Below are positions 1 through 11,942 of a stretch of 64,000 nucleotides of DNA, in pieces. Made by a program: the position numbers and the translations under genes. Source of the stretch: Eumeta japonica (taxonomy: Eukaryota > Arthropoda > Insecta > Lepidoptera > Psychidae). The stretch lies in NCBI GenBank assembly GCA_005406025.1, contig BGZK01000296.1, positions 434,001 through 498,000 on the forward strand. The letters are read 5' to 3'. The notes beneath the pieces were generated by a model. That model was not told the origin of the DNA, did no database searches, and saw only the letters and a program-made list of their open reading frames with translations. The number at the start of each line of letters is the position of its first letter. Position 1 is the stretch's first letter.

Positions 1-158
1 TGCTTCTAACACTTATTTTCCACAATTAATTATCAGACAAAAAATAATTTTAATACGTTGCACATGGCCCTTTTTTGTTCTATATCGTGACAGTAGACAT
101 TGACAGCGACATAATAAAACCAAGTATGGCTACATTAGAAAAATGAATATTAATATTT

Positions 159-165
<7 letters not shown>

Positions 166-218
<53 letters not shown>
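166..218. repeat. (CA)n-(TA)n compound microsatellite
   Basis: An uninterrupted CA tract runs to about 202 and passes directly into a TA tract. A second, shorter TA tract lies at about 361-378. These are simple repeats with no coding content. Confidence 0.95.
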
Positions 219-419
219 AATAAAATTGAATAGAACTGCGTATTATTATTAAGTATGCGTGTATAAAATAGAATAGAAATTTAAAAAAAAACCTAAATAG
301 AATTGAAACTTTGTTTTGAGCGTGACAAACTTTTTGAAATAAATTCTATACAATCCTACAATATATATATATATATATTAGGTCACTAGATCTAGCTTTG
401 ACCTGTAACTCAACATACA

Positions 420-710
420 ATGAAATCTTTCATCTTTTGTATCGAGCGATCTTTCAGTCGTGACCTCGATCGCACTCATTTTCTCGATTTCGATTCCGAT
501 TCTGCATTGGTGCCTGTTCCTATGTCGGTCTCATCCTCATTTACAAGCCCGGTTTTGCTCTCTATTCTAATTGAAGCCCCGCCTTCATTTCCAGTCCCTA
601 TCTCGCTCTCGAATCCGATCATTCGTTGTATTAAATATGCGTCCCGGGATTTTACTCACGTGATATTTTCTATGTCCTTTTCGAAAATGCGTTATCCACT
701 CGTGTAAGTG
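420..710. repeat. Degenerate interspersed repeat (shared motif family)
   Basis: This stretch is unusually GC- and TC-rich, with many 'cgattccgattc'-like units. It opens with a 'ctttcatctttt' motif that recurs at about 5184 and, in altered form, at about 53469. A frame of 95 codons is open through it, but it resembles no protein I know and lacks splice context, so I treat it as a decayed transposable element copy. The full element boundaries are not visible. Confidence 0.45.
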
Positions 711-1120
711 CAATAATTAATATAGTGCTTATGAAACTTCAGTAAAATTATTTATGAGAAATGTAACATTACCTTCCACATAACACATTCAAGGGCGTCC
801 CTAGCTTTTGGCCCTGGCTGGACAAAATAAGACAATACAGAAATTTAAACCGGGTCCATTGACCTTTTTCACTCTATAGAATACACTACACGAAGACGTT
901 GGATATCTATACGGGACATTAGTTGCATGCAATGCGTTTTTTTTTAAATCAGTTCAATTGTTCACATCACTTACATAAACAAATTTTGTGCGATTAATGA
1001 AGATAAACAATTATCGTTCTTACAATATCCCTAACTGTATTATGGTGGTCTTAACACTTATAAAATACTTTAATGTATTAGTATTAGTGATTATAATATG
1101 GTAGTAGGCAAGTTCTTGCA

Positions 1121-1905
1121 GAGCATTTCTTTGGAATTAGAAAAAAAAATCGGCTAAGAGTGTGTCGGACCATGCTCACTGTAGGGTTCGAAGCCTTTAC
1201 TACAAAGAAATGCACTACAAATGAAAAAAAAAGTTATACTTTTTTCTATATTTCCCACACATATTAGGTATAAGCACTTTAGTAGCCTATAACTAGAGAA
1301 ACAAGTAGGTATATCAAGAACTACTCTTAAACTAATGTAAACTAAGGCGCACCAGCAAAAGAGTGTATATTCATATTACTTACGTCCTTTTGTTGATAAA
1401 CGCAATTTTTCGGCAATAATTCAAAAATGGTTTATCCGATCATGTTTAAAATAATTTTCTTTGAAAGTATTTATTAAGTGTTACCTTTTTAATTTTTTTT
1501 TTCATATTTGTGGACATACAGTTTAGAAAATAAAAGGAGGACACAATTTCTGCTAATTTCGAAGTGATAATTTCAGAAAATATTCAATTAGTCAAAAAAA
1601 TTGCTGAGAAACCTTAAAATGTTTTTCAAAGAACTGTTGAAATATGTGACACACGTTGATGTTTGTTAAAAAAATTTTTTTCAATTCCTGTTACATGTAT
1701 GGAGTACCCCCACTACAAATATTTATTTTTGTTATTTAACTACGAAAGTACCTAACTAGCGGCTTATACAAGACACCTATGCTCCGTATTTCATCAATAT
1801 ACATTTTGTAGTTTTTGAGTAAAATGCCTGACATTACGACGGACGGAGAGAATGAAACTACAAAGACTCCATTTTTGCCATTTTAGCTCGCAACCCTAAA
1901 AATGA
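1121..1905 (+). repeat. Interspersed repeat, copy A (homologous to 50903-51642)
   Basis: Long colinear similarity to 50903-51642 in the same orientation is visible by eye. Shared blocks include the 'ggtataagcactttag' stretch near 1267 and 51064, and the 'gaaacaagtaggtat' stretch near 1298 and 51088. The end resembles the 'gaaactacaa...tttttgcca' terminus common in moth repeats. No coding capacity was recognised, so this is probably a non-autonomous or decayed mobile element. Confidence 0.7.
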
Positions 1906-4900
1906 TTTCATACCCTGACAATGAGCGAAGTTATCATTGAATTGTTAGCTTATAAATCAAATTAAGAGGCAATGTACTATTTGACAAAAAAAATACATTG
2001 CGATTGCATGTTTTCATCAACAATGGGAGGAGTTACAACCGTGCTGTTTAACCAATGAGATTAGTGAGGCAATCGTCACAATTATTATACGTGCACAGTG
2101 AACTTAGAATATTTCAATGAATTCACAGAAAATAAATGTTAATTATCAGACAGACATTTTTTTTCCTATTCTTAATTCAAATCGTGAATTGATGAAGTGG
2201 CTTTTGAAATTGAAGCGTAATTTTAAACTGTGAAAAAATAATGTATATCAATAAGATAAATTAAAACTTAAAATTAAATTTGATTGTTTATTTTTAATAG
2301 TGTTTCTTAATTAACAAAAAGGCAATCCTCTTTTCCTCCACAAAGTTAGTCAAGTTAGTCACATGTCACATGCCAACCCTATACTATAGAGTGACGTTAA
2401 AGACAAGTACCTATAAATATTTTTATTATATTCCTTATTTTAATATGAAAATATCATAATCATCAATTCTTAATTTTTAGTGTAAATGTGTGAATGTAGT
2501 GGTTGCCTGAGTCATAGACAAAATACTATGTTTGCGCATTAAAGTGGAAATAATATTCTTCTTTTATATAAATAAAGTCCTACATTTAACATTAAAACTT
2601 TTTGCCTTGACATAAAATAAAGGGCGCATTTTGATTTCATTATTTAAGCTTATAAATTATTATTTGTTATTCTAAACAGAATAACTGACAAATATAAAAA
2701 AAATATTGTCCGGGTAAAAGATTTTCTTCTTTTTATTCGTTTTAAAAAAATAGTTCTCACAACTTCAATTCCAGAGACAACTAATTCCATCTATATCTTT
2801 CAAAACTTTTCACATCATTTGTTTTAACAAATTTGTATAAAGTGCACAATATTTTTTACTTCAATTTGTATTTTATATCGATACTAATTCTTCAATTTTC
2901 TATTTTCTACTAAATTATTTTACTTTTCACAAACCAACACAAAGCTCCAATTCTTCGGACTTACCACAGTTCGAAGTAGTCGCCTTAAATCACTTACTTA
3001 TGTCTCCGACGGCATGTTCAGTTAGGCATTGGTGACGACGTCGCTTAGTCCCCGGTCCGCGCTAGTCGGCGTGGAGAACCGAAGTTCAAACAGCTCAGTC
3101 TGAATAGACAAAAAAATGTGCGATGGTCCTGCACAACGATGACAAAAATCTGATTGCACAACACGACTCTCAAATATTAGGACGCGACCGACGCTGGTAG
3201 ACAGTTGTTTGTCAAACAACTCGGAAAACGATGAACGAACTTTCATGAAGTCTCTAATTTTACATGCAATATTATTTAAATATGGCTAAATTATATTTTA
3301 TCCGTAACCACTAGCAGGTATGATAAAGATATGGCGATTTTAGTGAAAAGTTTTTTGCTAACAATTCAAGAATTTTACTATGTCTTTGTTTATATCAGTA
3401 TTCTTTAAGTAAAATAAGTTACAAAATTTTAAATTCGGAAACGATTTAGTAGATATTATAAAACAAAAACTATGATTAGTAATATTTCTTGTAAATTTAG
3501 ATATTTAAAGCCGTGGAATTCGATTGTATTTGTAGAAACCACGATACGACTTATTTCCAAATATTTGCGGCGGTTTCCATCAAAACTAAAAATGTATTTT
3601 GTAAACATAATCCGTAAGGGTTGACGGATAGTGTATATGCTTTTACATTTGATGCAACCCGCCATTAGTGTATAAGACTTTTTAGAATGTTGTTTCATCA
3701 GACATCGATTTTGAATTATAAGAAGAGGAATCTTGCCAATGGTCCTGTGATTTCTTTAATTTAATTTTAATTATTAGTTAATAATGAGACAGGGGAAAAT
3801 ATGTTGATACTGAGTGCATTTATTAAAAAAATAATTAAATTTATAGAAGTAAGGAAATACAGTGAATTAAAATGATTAAATAGATATGAAAGATGATACG
3901 TAGGAAATTGAATAAACACAATCCTTAAAAACTAATGTGAATAATGTGAAGCTATTATAAGACCGTTTAATTCCTTCCTTTAACACTAATGCCGCCATAA
4001 AATGGTAATTTAGTACTTAAGGCGCTTTACGTTATTTTTAATGTCAATTTTTCTTATTTTAACAGACTTAAAGTTTACAAAATCTTAGAAATATGTCGTA
4101 AGCAGCGATATAATAACATTAACAATAACACAGCTTATAGAAAACAACTAGCGTTTATTCAAACTTTAAAATTAAATTGACGTATATGTTTGGATGCAGC
4201 TTCGTACAAACCTTATATTTGCAGATTTTAGCGATTTTTTAATACGCTAAGTTCAATAGTTTTTATTAATCTTAAAGACATAGATACAATCATGTGAATA
4301 TAAAACATATTCAGCTCAGCAATGTTACTAACAACCAAAAAATATTTAACACGGCGTTTGGTTATAACCAAAACTCGTGTATCTTCGTAATAAAGATTTA
4401 ACTGAACTTGGGTAGTAATTTAATAATACAATGCTAATACAATATACATCGCAAATGTGTTAATTTTCTCCATTGAGCAACAGCAGAGCAAGAGCTATTG
4501 CCGATTTCGACAAAATCTTGCGGCAAAACTGGCGATATACATAATATGTAACATTCATACGGAAACGCGCCTTTAATATTTAAGGTTTTTATAGAACTCT
4601 TCCTTATGATATACAGAGTGTAATAACTCTTAACGATACACCGTAAAAATTACAAAATGACTTTACAATTAGAATGGTAATTAAAATAGGTACAGTAATG
4701 CATAAAATTATGTAAAGTAAAAAAGTAATACACTAGTAATGTTTTCATAACAAATTAATTTACCGATTCGAAATTACAAGAACTATCCGAAAGTGTTGAA
4801 TGAACTTGAAACATTTAAAAGTTAAAACAATAAAGAGCTAGGTTTATACTTATAAAGGCATATGCAGTTATAAACATATTGTATGTATACTTCAAAATTT

Positions 4901-4980
4901 ATAGCTTTTTTTACGATAACAAAAATTTTGGGGTTTCCACTTCACGTTTTTGAAATATATTTATTAAATATATTTCAAAC
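1906..4980. other. Non-genic stretch with one GC-richer island (about 2950-3245)
   Basis: I recognise no coding exon here. The only compositional change is a GC-richer island at about 2950-3245, which contains the perfect 7+7 palindrome gttgtttgacaaacaac near 3207-3223. The island could be a promoter, an untranslated first exon or a repeat. Its position upstream of H2.0 is compatible with a regulatory role, but nothing in the sequence proves one. Confidence 0.3.
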
Positions 4981-4984
4981 ATTT

Positions 4985-5400
4985 AACACTAGCTTTTGCC
5001 TGCGGCTCTGCCGCGTGGACATTAAATATCTCATCATATATATAGAGCGATCGCTCTGTCAACCGTGATCTGGATATGATTCTAATTCTGGTCCCATCCC
5101 AATCTAAATTCCATTTCTTTTCAAAATACACATAATTCACCCGCGGCTTCGGCCACGTGGACGTACATTCTCTCATCTTTGGAATTCTTTCATCTTTTAC
5201 ATTGAACGATGACGTCATCAACCATGATCCCGACATCGGTCCCGTTCTCGATTCCATACGTTACAAACGCCTGTTCTAACAGCGAAAAGACACGTACCTA
5301 ATACCACAAATATTTTCGTTATGAAATGATCTCTCTCTCTTTATCCTGATCCCGAACCTGCTCGCGATTCCGACAGCGAACTGATATTGAACTTGAATCT
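4985..5400. repeat. Decayed repeat with two 'cgcggc...cgtggac' units
   Basis: Two related units, 'cctgcggctctgccgcgtggac' near 4998 and 'cccgcggcttcggccacgtggac' near 5140, are each followed by a 'catc-tttcat' type segment. A third, weaker segment rich in 'gattccgac' lies near 5365. This is the same kind of sequence seen at 420-710, 53425-53610 and 58220-58470, consistent with a dispersed, decayed element. Confidence 0.45.
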
Positions 5401-5780
5401 TTCTTGAACATTGTTGTTACCAGGAACCAATGGCTATAAGTAAAGAATTCGTTCTACGATCACGAAATAAAATCGCGAGCAAAGGTTGAGATCTAATTTA
5501 TAAATTATAGCCTTTAAGTTATATTGTTGTATAAGCTATACCTACTCAGATAAATGTGTTCAGCCGTTAAAACGTTGAAACATCATGATGAACAAACGTG
5601 ATGTTTGTTAACATCCAAACATATAGATTTTCACATTTATAATATTAATAGGATGTCCGGAGAGCAAAACATATCTTTCGTTTTATTAATATTTATGGTT
5701 TTGACCGTTATTATTCTTTTTTTCGTTAATATAAATACAATATAACAATGTAAGATTAACTTTCCTATAAATTTCAACAG

Positions 5781-5998
5781 TTTACCGCGTACCGTTGCCG
5801 TCGAACGGCAGCGGCGGGGGTTCCTCCTCCTCTCGTTGCGACGTCACGTCGAGCGGCAAACGCAAGCGTTCCTGGTCTAGAGCCGTTTTCAGCAATTTGC
5901 AACGAAAAGGGTTGGAGAGACGATTTCAGATACAGAAATACATCACCAAACCCGACCGGCGGCAGCTCGCCGCGACGCTGGGGCTGACGGATGCGCAG
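5781..5998 (+). CDS. H2.0: H2.0 exon: linker and homeodomain positions 1-44
   Basis: The exon begins after the acceptor 'atttcaacag'. The first two bases complete a codon from an unseen upstream exon, so the phase is clear, and the reading frame begins YRVPLPSNGS. A Gly/Ser-rich linker leads into the basic KRKR at the start of the homeodomain. The exon ends after a complete codon (Gln44) at the donor CAG|GTGAGT. The intron between homeodomain positions 44 and 45 is a position used by many homeobox genes. Confidence 0.92.
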
Positions 5999-8900
5999 GT
6001 GAGTCAATTAATAGAATTTAAGTATCCGTATTAGGCGAGAGTCGAACGCGGAACCTGCCTACGCATGCACATACAAAATTTGGTGCTATATGTGACATAG
6101 CTGTTTTTAGTTCCGTAACGAATATAGAAAAACAAAATATGCGCATTTTTCATACGCATATGAAATAAAATCAGTCTCGGTGACTCGATTGGTTTGCAAG
6201 CGTTTCTTATAAGGGATCGTCCCGGCGTGGCAATTCCTCAAAAGGCGTCAAAACGGATTGAAACCTCAGGAATGGTGCCGGCAGGCGCTCCAAGAGGCTG
6301 ACTTTTTGAAAATCATGATGATTAAGGGACTCCTCGTATGGCTCAAATATTTCTATGAACTGTTCGATATCGACCGTGAGGTTGTTGGACGGATCTGATA
6401 AAATGTTCCATGATCGACTAGAAGAGTGGTAGGTGATACCTCGTAGGAGAAAGATAAGTATGTGTCAGGCTTTTTCCTTACATTTCAAAGGCAACGCTCT
6501 TAGCCACTGAACCGCCACTACAAGAAAATGAGTGCGTTTGAGTAATTAACTAATTAGTCGTACGCATGGGGCGTCAATAGAGACCTTATAATTATTGGGG
6601 TGCATAAGGGCGTATCCAGGCTTCGAATCACATAGTAATAGTCCAATCAGAACAGGCTCCAATTCGGTTACAATAATAAGTTGAAAACACACTCTAGGGG
6701 GGTCATGACCACTCCTGGATCAACAGAGGATCCGAAAGGCAGTGTGAAGTATGACTTGCCACGTCCGGCACTCGCGCGAGTGACAATACCAATCACGTCA
6801 AACCATAGGCCAAATCAAATTAGGATACTGTTGTTTTTTTTTATATATTAAGCAATATTTTAAGAAGATATTTTCCATATATATTTAATATTTATTAATA
6901 AAACAATTAATTCCTCAAAAAATACATATTTTGTACGTATATCGACTTGCATTAAGTAGACAGATACTACAATTACTATCGACTGTAACAAGAGTTGTCG
7001 CAAAGGACGTTTAGAAAATAATCTTTGACCACAATTTAAAAAACTAGCCGAAATCATATTTTACGACATAATTACAACTACTATCCTGCGTGGAAATGAA
7101 GAAGAAATACTAATCCGCTGATCGAAAAGCGCGTCATCAGCGGCAGCGACCTCCTCAGTAAAAAATTGGTCACCATGTTGTAACGGCCAAGTGTGGTAAC
7201 TATGCTAAAAATCCCTCATGGTAGCCACATCATAAAAACAGTTCTGAGTCATTGATGGCTCCACTATTCGTGACTATAGAAATCATAGGTATACCGTACC
7301 CGACGAATCGATCTGACAATCTACAACGCATGCACTTTGAGGCCTGATGAAAGGATTGACGAATTAGAAGAGGCAATGGACAAGTTGCATTAGGACATTA
7401 TGGTCTATCCGAAGTATTAAGACAGACAGAGAATACAGTAAACCTTCACTCCAGCAACCTGTTCTACTACCGGGAAATGCAATAGCTTGTCCCTATGTGA
7501 TGTTGGGTTTATCATTAACAAATCTCTCACTAATAATAAACATCATGAACATCGAAAGATATATCAAGCAAGGTATCTTATATTCAAAGTTAACAAAAAC
7601 AGCAAATCAAACACAACTAATCAATTCTTTTTGGAGTCGATTCCACCTAAAGCAAAAAAAAACGTGTAATATATAAACATGAATATGTAACGTTAAATAT
7701 TGAGTAAACGAGACCCTCTTCTTTGAAGAAACTCAACTGTCTGATGTATCTTTAGCTGGAACCAACACCAAATACAACTGATTAGTTGTTTTTGAAGTTA
7801 GTTTAAAAAATTATTAAATAGATTTTTGAAGGCGTTTTTCATTTTAATTTATTTTATTTCACATTTTTTAGTTACTGAACAATTATAATTTTATAATCGA
7901 TTTGGCTACTTTACGTGAAGATTAGGCCATCGTTTATAAAATCGACCAGGAATCTCTTAACTTCTGTACGGACCAAATGAAAAAACAGTTCCGATCCCGA
8001 ATTTATTGTCGACGTGTAGTCATTCCGGGGTCTTTACAATCACAGTTGGTGTGCAACTACCAAATTATTCTTATACAAAATACATGTGGTCTAGTCGACA
8101 AGTTAAGTCGTGTTAATTCTTGATAAAGGTCCTAAAAATATGTGCGATAGTTCATTGGATTCGGAATGACGCCTAGAAAAATGTAACCGAAGGATTTCAA
8201 GGCACGATAACAATTGCAAAAGTTATTACATAATAAATTAAGATGAAAAAAAAATGGTATTTAAATTTTTTGGCAATTACTCAAAAACTATTAATATTTA
8301 TCAACTATTTATTTAAGGAATTAAAAAAAAAAGATTCATAAAAAGGACAAAATTTCCTAAAAAAAGTCCCGACTCCCGGAACTCTACCTCCATTAGGTAT
8401 TTCTAATTTTAATTTAGTGCTGAAAATAGAGACTCGCGCGGCCGCTACAGCATGGCCGCGCTACCGCTCAACAGAGTCTATCACAAAACAATTTTTCATA
8501 GGATTAAATAACAATATTCAAATTTAAAGAAATTATGGTGTCATCAGAATACTTCAAAGAATAAAGTCCCGTTGGAAAAAAAATTATCGTTGATTTTTCA
8601 AAAAGTTATATAATTTCGAATTCGTTTAAAAAAGAAGACAATATACCTTATTTGATAATCGCAGACACATCACGCTCTTCAGTCACGTATATAAGTTATT
8701 CTGAAACAAGTTACAGAGTCTTACTTGCAAGTTGAGCGACTTTCAGCTGCCCGAACAAGCTGATTTCCAAGAATACTTCAAAAGCGTATATATAGATAGC
8801 CACAGGCTTCAGCAAATTATACAATGTACAAACAGCATGATTGGCCGTTCTCTGCTTAGCTTATGCGGACTACGAAAAATCTTTCATTCTATCGAAACCT

Positions 8901-11900
8901 AAACGATGATATATTTTCTTTAACGATGCCAAATTAACTATCATTATAAGGATCGAAGTGCTGAGATATCTGTATAACAATACAACTGTATCAGTCCGAG
9001 TAAATATATAAATGTACAAAATCAATTCAATTACAGTCAGGGATGAGATAGAGAAGTGTCCGAATCTCTTCACCAACAGGATTTAAGCAAGCTCTTAAAC
9101 TGGAAATGATGACAATGGATTGATTAAAAATGATGGAATGAGACCAGTGGCGAATACGTCATTAAGCTTCCATACGTTCACGACATAGTCGTAATGACAG
9201 AACAGGCTGAATAACCTATACGTCATACTCGGAATTCTTTCAAGTAGGTCCGAAAAGGAATATAGACAAGACAAAAATGATGAAGAATGTTCATGTTGTG
9301 TCACTCCAGATGATAGTTCAGATTGAACTCCGGTCGAAATTTTTGATGAATACGTCTACTTGGTACAGCTGTTGAATTAGATAGATTCAACTTCAATAAA
9401 GAGACCATAGGAAGCATTCAACTCGGTTGAAAATCACTTGAGAAATTATGAGGCATCTTATAAGCCCAATATATCTTAGTGTCTGATGAAAGTCTTTAAA
9501 AGTTGGGTGTTGCTCGTGGTTTTATGCGGATGCGGACATGGTAAAGGATTTATTAGGACCTATTACACGAATAGGAATAGCTATATTAGGAGTTTCTCTG
9601 TGAAAAGTTTCTTCGAGAATAAGAACGTATTTTCATTTAAAAGCCGGCAACGTACAAATGACTGGTCTGGGTTTGGAGATGTCCATGGGCGGCGGTGACT
9701 ATCAACTTTCCCATGGCTTGCATGCTCATTTGCCCCCAATAAATTCTATATAAAGAAGAACGCGACTAACGAACATAAATCATAAAATTAGTAAGTAGAA
9801 ATGAGAATGGGTAAGCCATATCGCTTGTAGAATCGATAACCTCTGGGTAGGAAAGGTTTACGAACGATAAACACGAACTGAACGTCATAGCGTGGAACGG
9901 CCTCTCACTAAGTGAACTCTGGAGATGTGATAGGCTAACTTCGGTTAAACATGGCTCAGAATCGTATATGTCAGTGGTAGTCTGAGGAGGGATAAGGTCG
10001 TAAGTCATGACTTCCCCAAAATCGTATGCGCCGAATTGATATACCTCCTAAAAATAGATAATTTACGAAAGTTTTATTAAACAATGAAATCACAAAATGT
10101 AAATTCTTATTTATCTCAATTTATTCTACTATTAATATGATTCTCTCAAAATCTATAGCTGCAAACGCGACTATATCTTGAAAATTTAGAGGAAAGATTT
10201 ATGTCTAACAGTGGATATCCAATAGACGATACAAATGAACAATATATTGTAAAAATATCCTACGATACGATAATAACGTTATTCTACCGATAAAAATCGT
10301 GTGTTTGTCAGTTATTATCTAATGCCATAAATTTATCTAAGACAAAATATAAGGGTCACTCATGAATATTCATATAAACACAATTAGTCTCGAGTAGACA
10401 TTTTGAAATTATGAAGGTCTGTAATCCGGAAGATCAAGAAGCTTGTATCATTATGGAGTTACAGGTTGTGCACTCGACCTACTGGCATCATATTTGACTA
10501 ATAGAATTCAGAAGGTCAATAACATGGATCCGTGGTCCGTGTTTGTTTTTAATTTATATTAATAACTTACCTTGCCTTATTAAGGATATTCATTAAGTAG
10601 TACTGTTTGCAGATAATACCTCTTTATTATTCAAAGTTAAAAGACATCCACTCGATTATAACAATGTGAACATTGCTAGCTCCAAAATTGAAAAATGGTT
10701 TACTCAAGTAATTTTACTTCTTAATAGGAAGAAAACAAAATGTGTGTCACTTCCGAATGTGAAAAATGGATCTGGTTCTATTTTAATAAGAAATAAAGGA
10801 TGAGAGCTTGTTGACACTACTGTATTCCTAGGTCTTACTTAAATAAGTAAGTGAGTGAGTAAGTAAGTAAGTGAAGGACACTTCAATGGTGTCCTCATAT
10901 TAGTCAGCTGGCAAAAAGGCTTAGTTCTGCTGCATTTGCAATAAAAAAATAAATAAAGAAATTGTCCAATAGCAAAATTTCCAGATTGGTTTATTTTGGC
11001 TGTTTCCATAGCTTAATGTCATAGACAACCTACTTTGGGGACGTGCTGCGGATATTCACGAAATTTGCGTTTTGCAAAAGCTAATGATTCGCACAATTTA
11101 CAAGCTGGGACCTCGTATTTCTCTTAGAAGTTTAAGAAATTGGAATTAGCATGAGTTTATTTATCAAAATTTAATATATGTTAAAAAAAAAAATTGAATG
11201 TTGTAATAAAAAATAATGACATAATTTCAATACTAGAAATAAAAATGGACTCTATTTACATGTTAGTCAACTGCATATGGTCACAAATTCTCTTAGGGGG
11301 CTCTTTATGCGCATGTTCAATAAAATTCCTGTAGATATACAAAATTTACGCTTATACAAATTTAAAGTATTTATTAAGCAAATACTTTGCACACACAATA
11401 TCTGAATATTTAGATTTTAATTTAAGAATAAATGGACATGAGCTCAACTTCCTACGGGTTTTTTCCTGCAATAGTTTTATATAGGATTGTATTTCTATAT
11501 AATTGCTTTGAAAAAGCTATAATCGAGTTTCTTGCTCGTTCTTCTTGAGGGATAACTGCCTAAGGAAGTAATTAAAAGATATGGAAATAAAAAATAATTA
11601 ATAAACTGTAAATTCTTTAAATGTTATGACATACTTCAAGTGTTATATTTATAACCTATGAAATAAAAATATTTAGAATTTGAGTATACATAAGTGTAAA
11701 TGTCTAAAGCTATGTATAACTTCAGGATATCTTTAAGCTATATCATCTAATATACAAGGTGGGTTTATCCTTTATCTCAACATTTCCAGGTGAAAGTATG
11801 GTTTCAAAATCGCCGCATGAAATGGCGGCACACAAAAGAAGGCCGTGCGGGTTGCAGTACCACCGGCGGTGCGGGCGCAGCTCCCGCACCCAGCGACTCG

Positions 11901-11942
11901 CCCGCCGAAGAGGACGTCGACGTAGACACCCTAAGTGACTGA
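5781..11942 (+). CDS. H2.0: H2.0/HLX-type homeobox transcription factor (C-terminal part)
   Basis: This is the 3' part of a homeobox gene: exons 5781-5998 and 11790-11942 encode 72 complete codons plus 50 residues and a stop. The spliced product contains a full 60-residue homeodomain of the H2.0/HLX class: SWSRAVFSNLQRKGLE in helix 1, ITKPDRRQLAATLGLTDAQ up to the turn, and VKVWFQNRRMKWRH as recognition helix, with Gln at position 50 and Asn at 51. The protein should be a nuclear DNA-binding regulator; in flies H2.0 marks visceral mesoderm. The tail after the homeodomain is short, Ala/Pro/Gly-rich and then acidic, ending in DVDTLSD. The upstream exons, including any eh1 repressor motif, were not found and probably lie beyond the left edge. 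The gene converges on the CLASRP gene. Confidence 0.93.
7080..9760 (+). mobile_element. Decayed RTE-type non-LTR retrotransposon
   Basis: Broken reading frames on the plus strand match the order of domains in an RTE-clade element. Near 7325-7560 there is an endonuclease-like stretch, with ERIDELEEAMD-like residues followed by VGFIINKSLT. Near 8860 there is a reverse transcriptase A-box-like DYEKSFI. Near 9350 comes a DEYVYL motif from the segment that normally follows the catalytic core. Many stops and frameshifts show it is dead. Its ends are estimates. Confidence 0.6.
10430..11560 (+). mobile_element. Jockey-type non-LTR fragment (3' half)
   Basis: The segment encodes broken pieces of a reverse transcriptase: an ADNTSLLFKVKRH stretch near 10610 (degenerate ADD box), an AKRLSSAAFAIKK-like stretch near 10913, and a YFG.FHSLMS-like stretch near 10990. 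Its first 110 bases match those at about 24750-24860, so both pieces belong to one family. A short tetranucleotide tract (gtaa/gtga) interrupts it at 10846-10874. It is a dead, 5'-truncated copy. Confidence 0.7.
11790..11942 (+). CDS. H2.0: H2.0 last exon: recognition helix and C-terminus
   Basis: After the acceptor 'catttccag' the frame reads VKVWFQNRRMKWRHTKEGRA, the DNA-recognition helix. It continues with an Ala/Pro/Gly-rich and then acidic tail to the TGA at 11940-11942. The 153 bases are phase 0 and join exactly to Gln44 of the preceding exon. The exon is strongly GC-rich compared with its surroundings. Confidence 0.93.
   Translation: MKVWFQNRRMKWRHTKEGRAGCSTTGGAGAAPAPSDSPAEEDVDVDTLSD

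Larger units (their letters stand above)
5999..11789. other. H2.0 intron, largely retrotransposon relics
   Basis: The intron is bounded by GTGAGT and 'catttccag'. It contains a decayed RTE-type element (about 7080-9760) and a Jockey-type fragment (about 10430-11560). The segment at 6030-6850 is moderately GC-rich and also looks repeat-derived, but I cannot assign it. The segment at 9770-10030 is GC-richer, unassigned and open in one minus-strand frame, without a recognisable protein. Confidence 0.6.

Noticed and set aside
1165..1195. B-box-like 'gggttcgaagcc'
   Set aside because: No A box or cloverleaf could be drawn. It is part of a dispersed repeat, and the copy at 50965 lacks the motif.
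8435..8480. GC-rich near-palindrome 'gcgcggccgctacagcatggccgcgc'
   Set aside because: It lies inside the RTE-type relic region and resembles a repeat terminus. There is no evidence of regulatory function.
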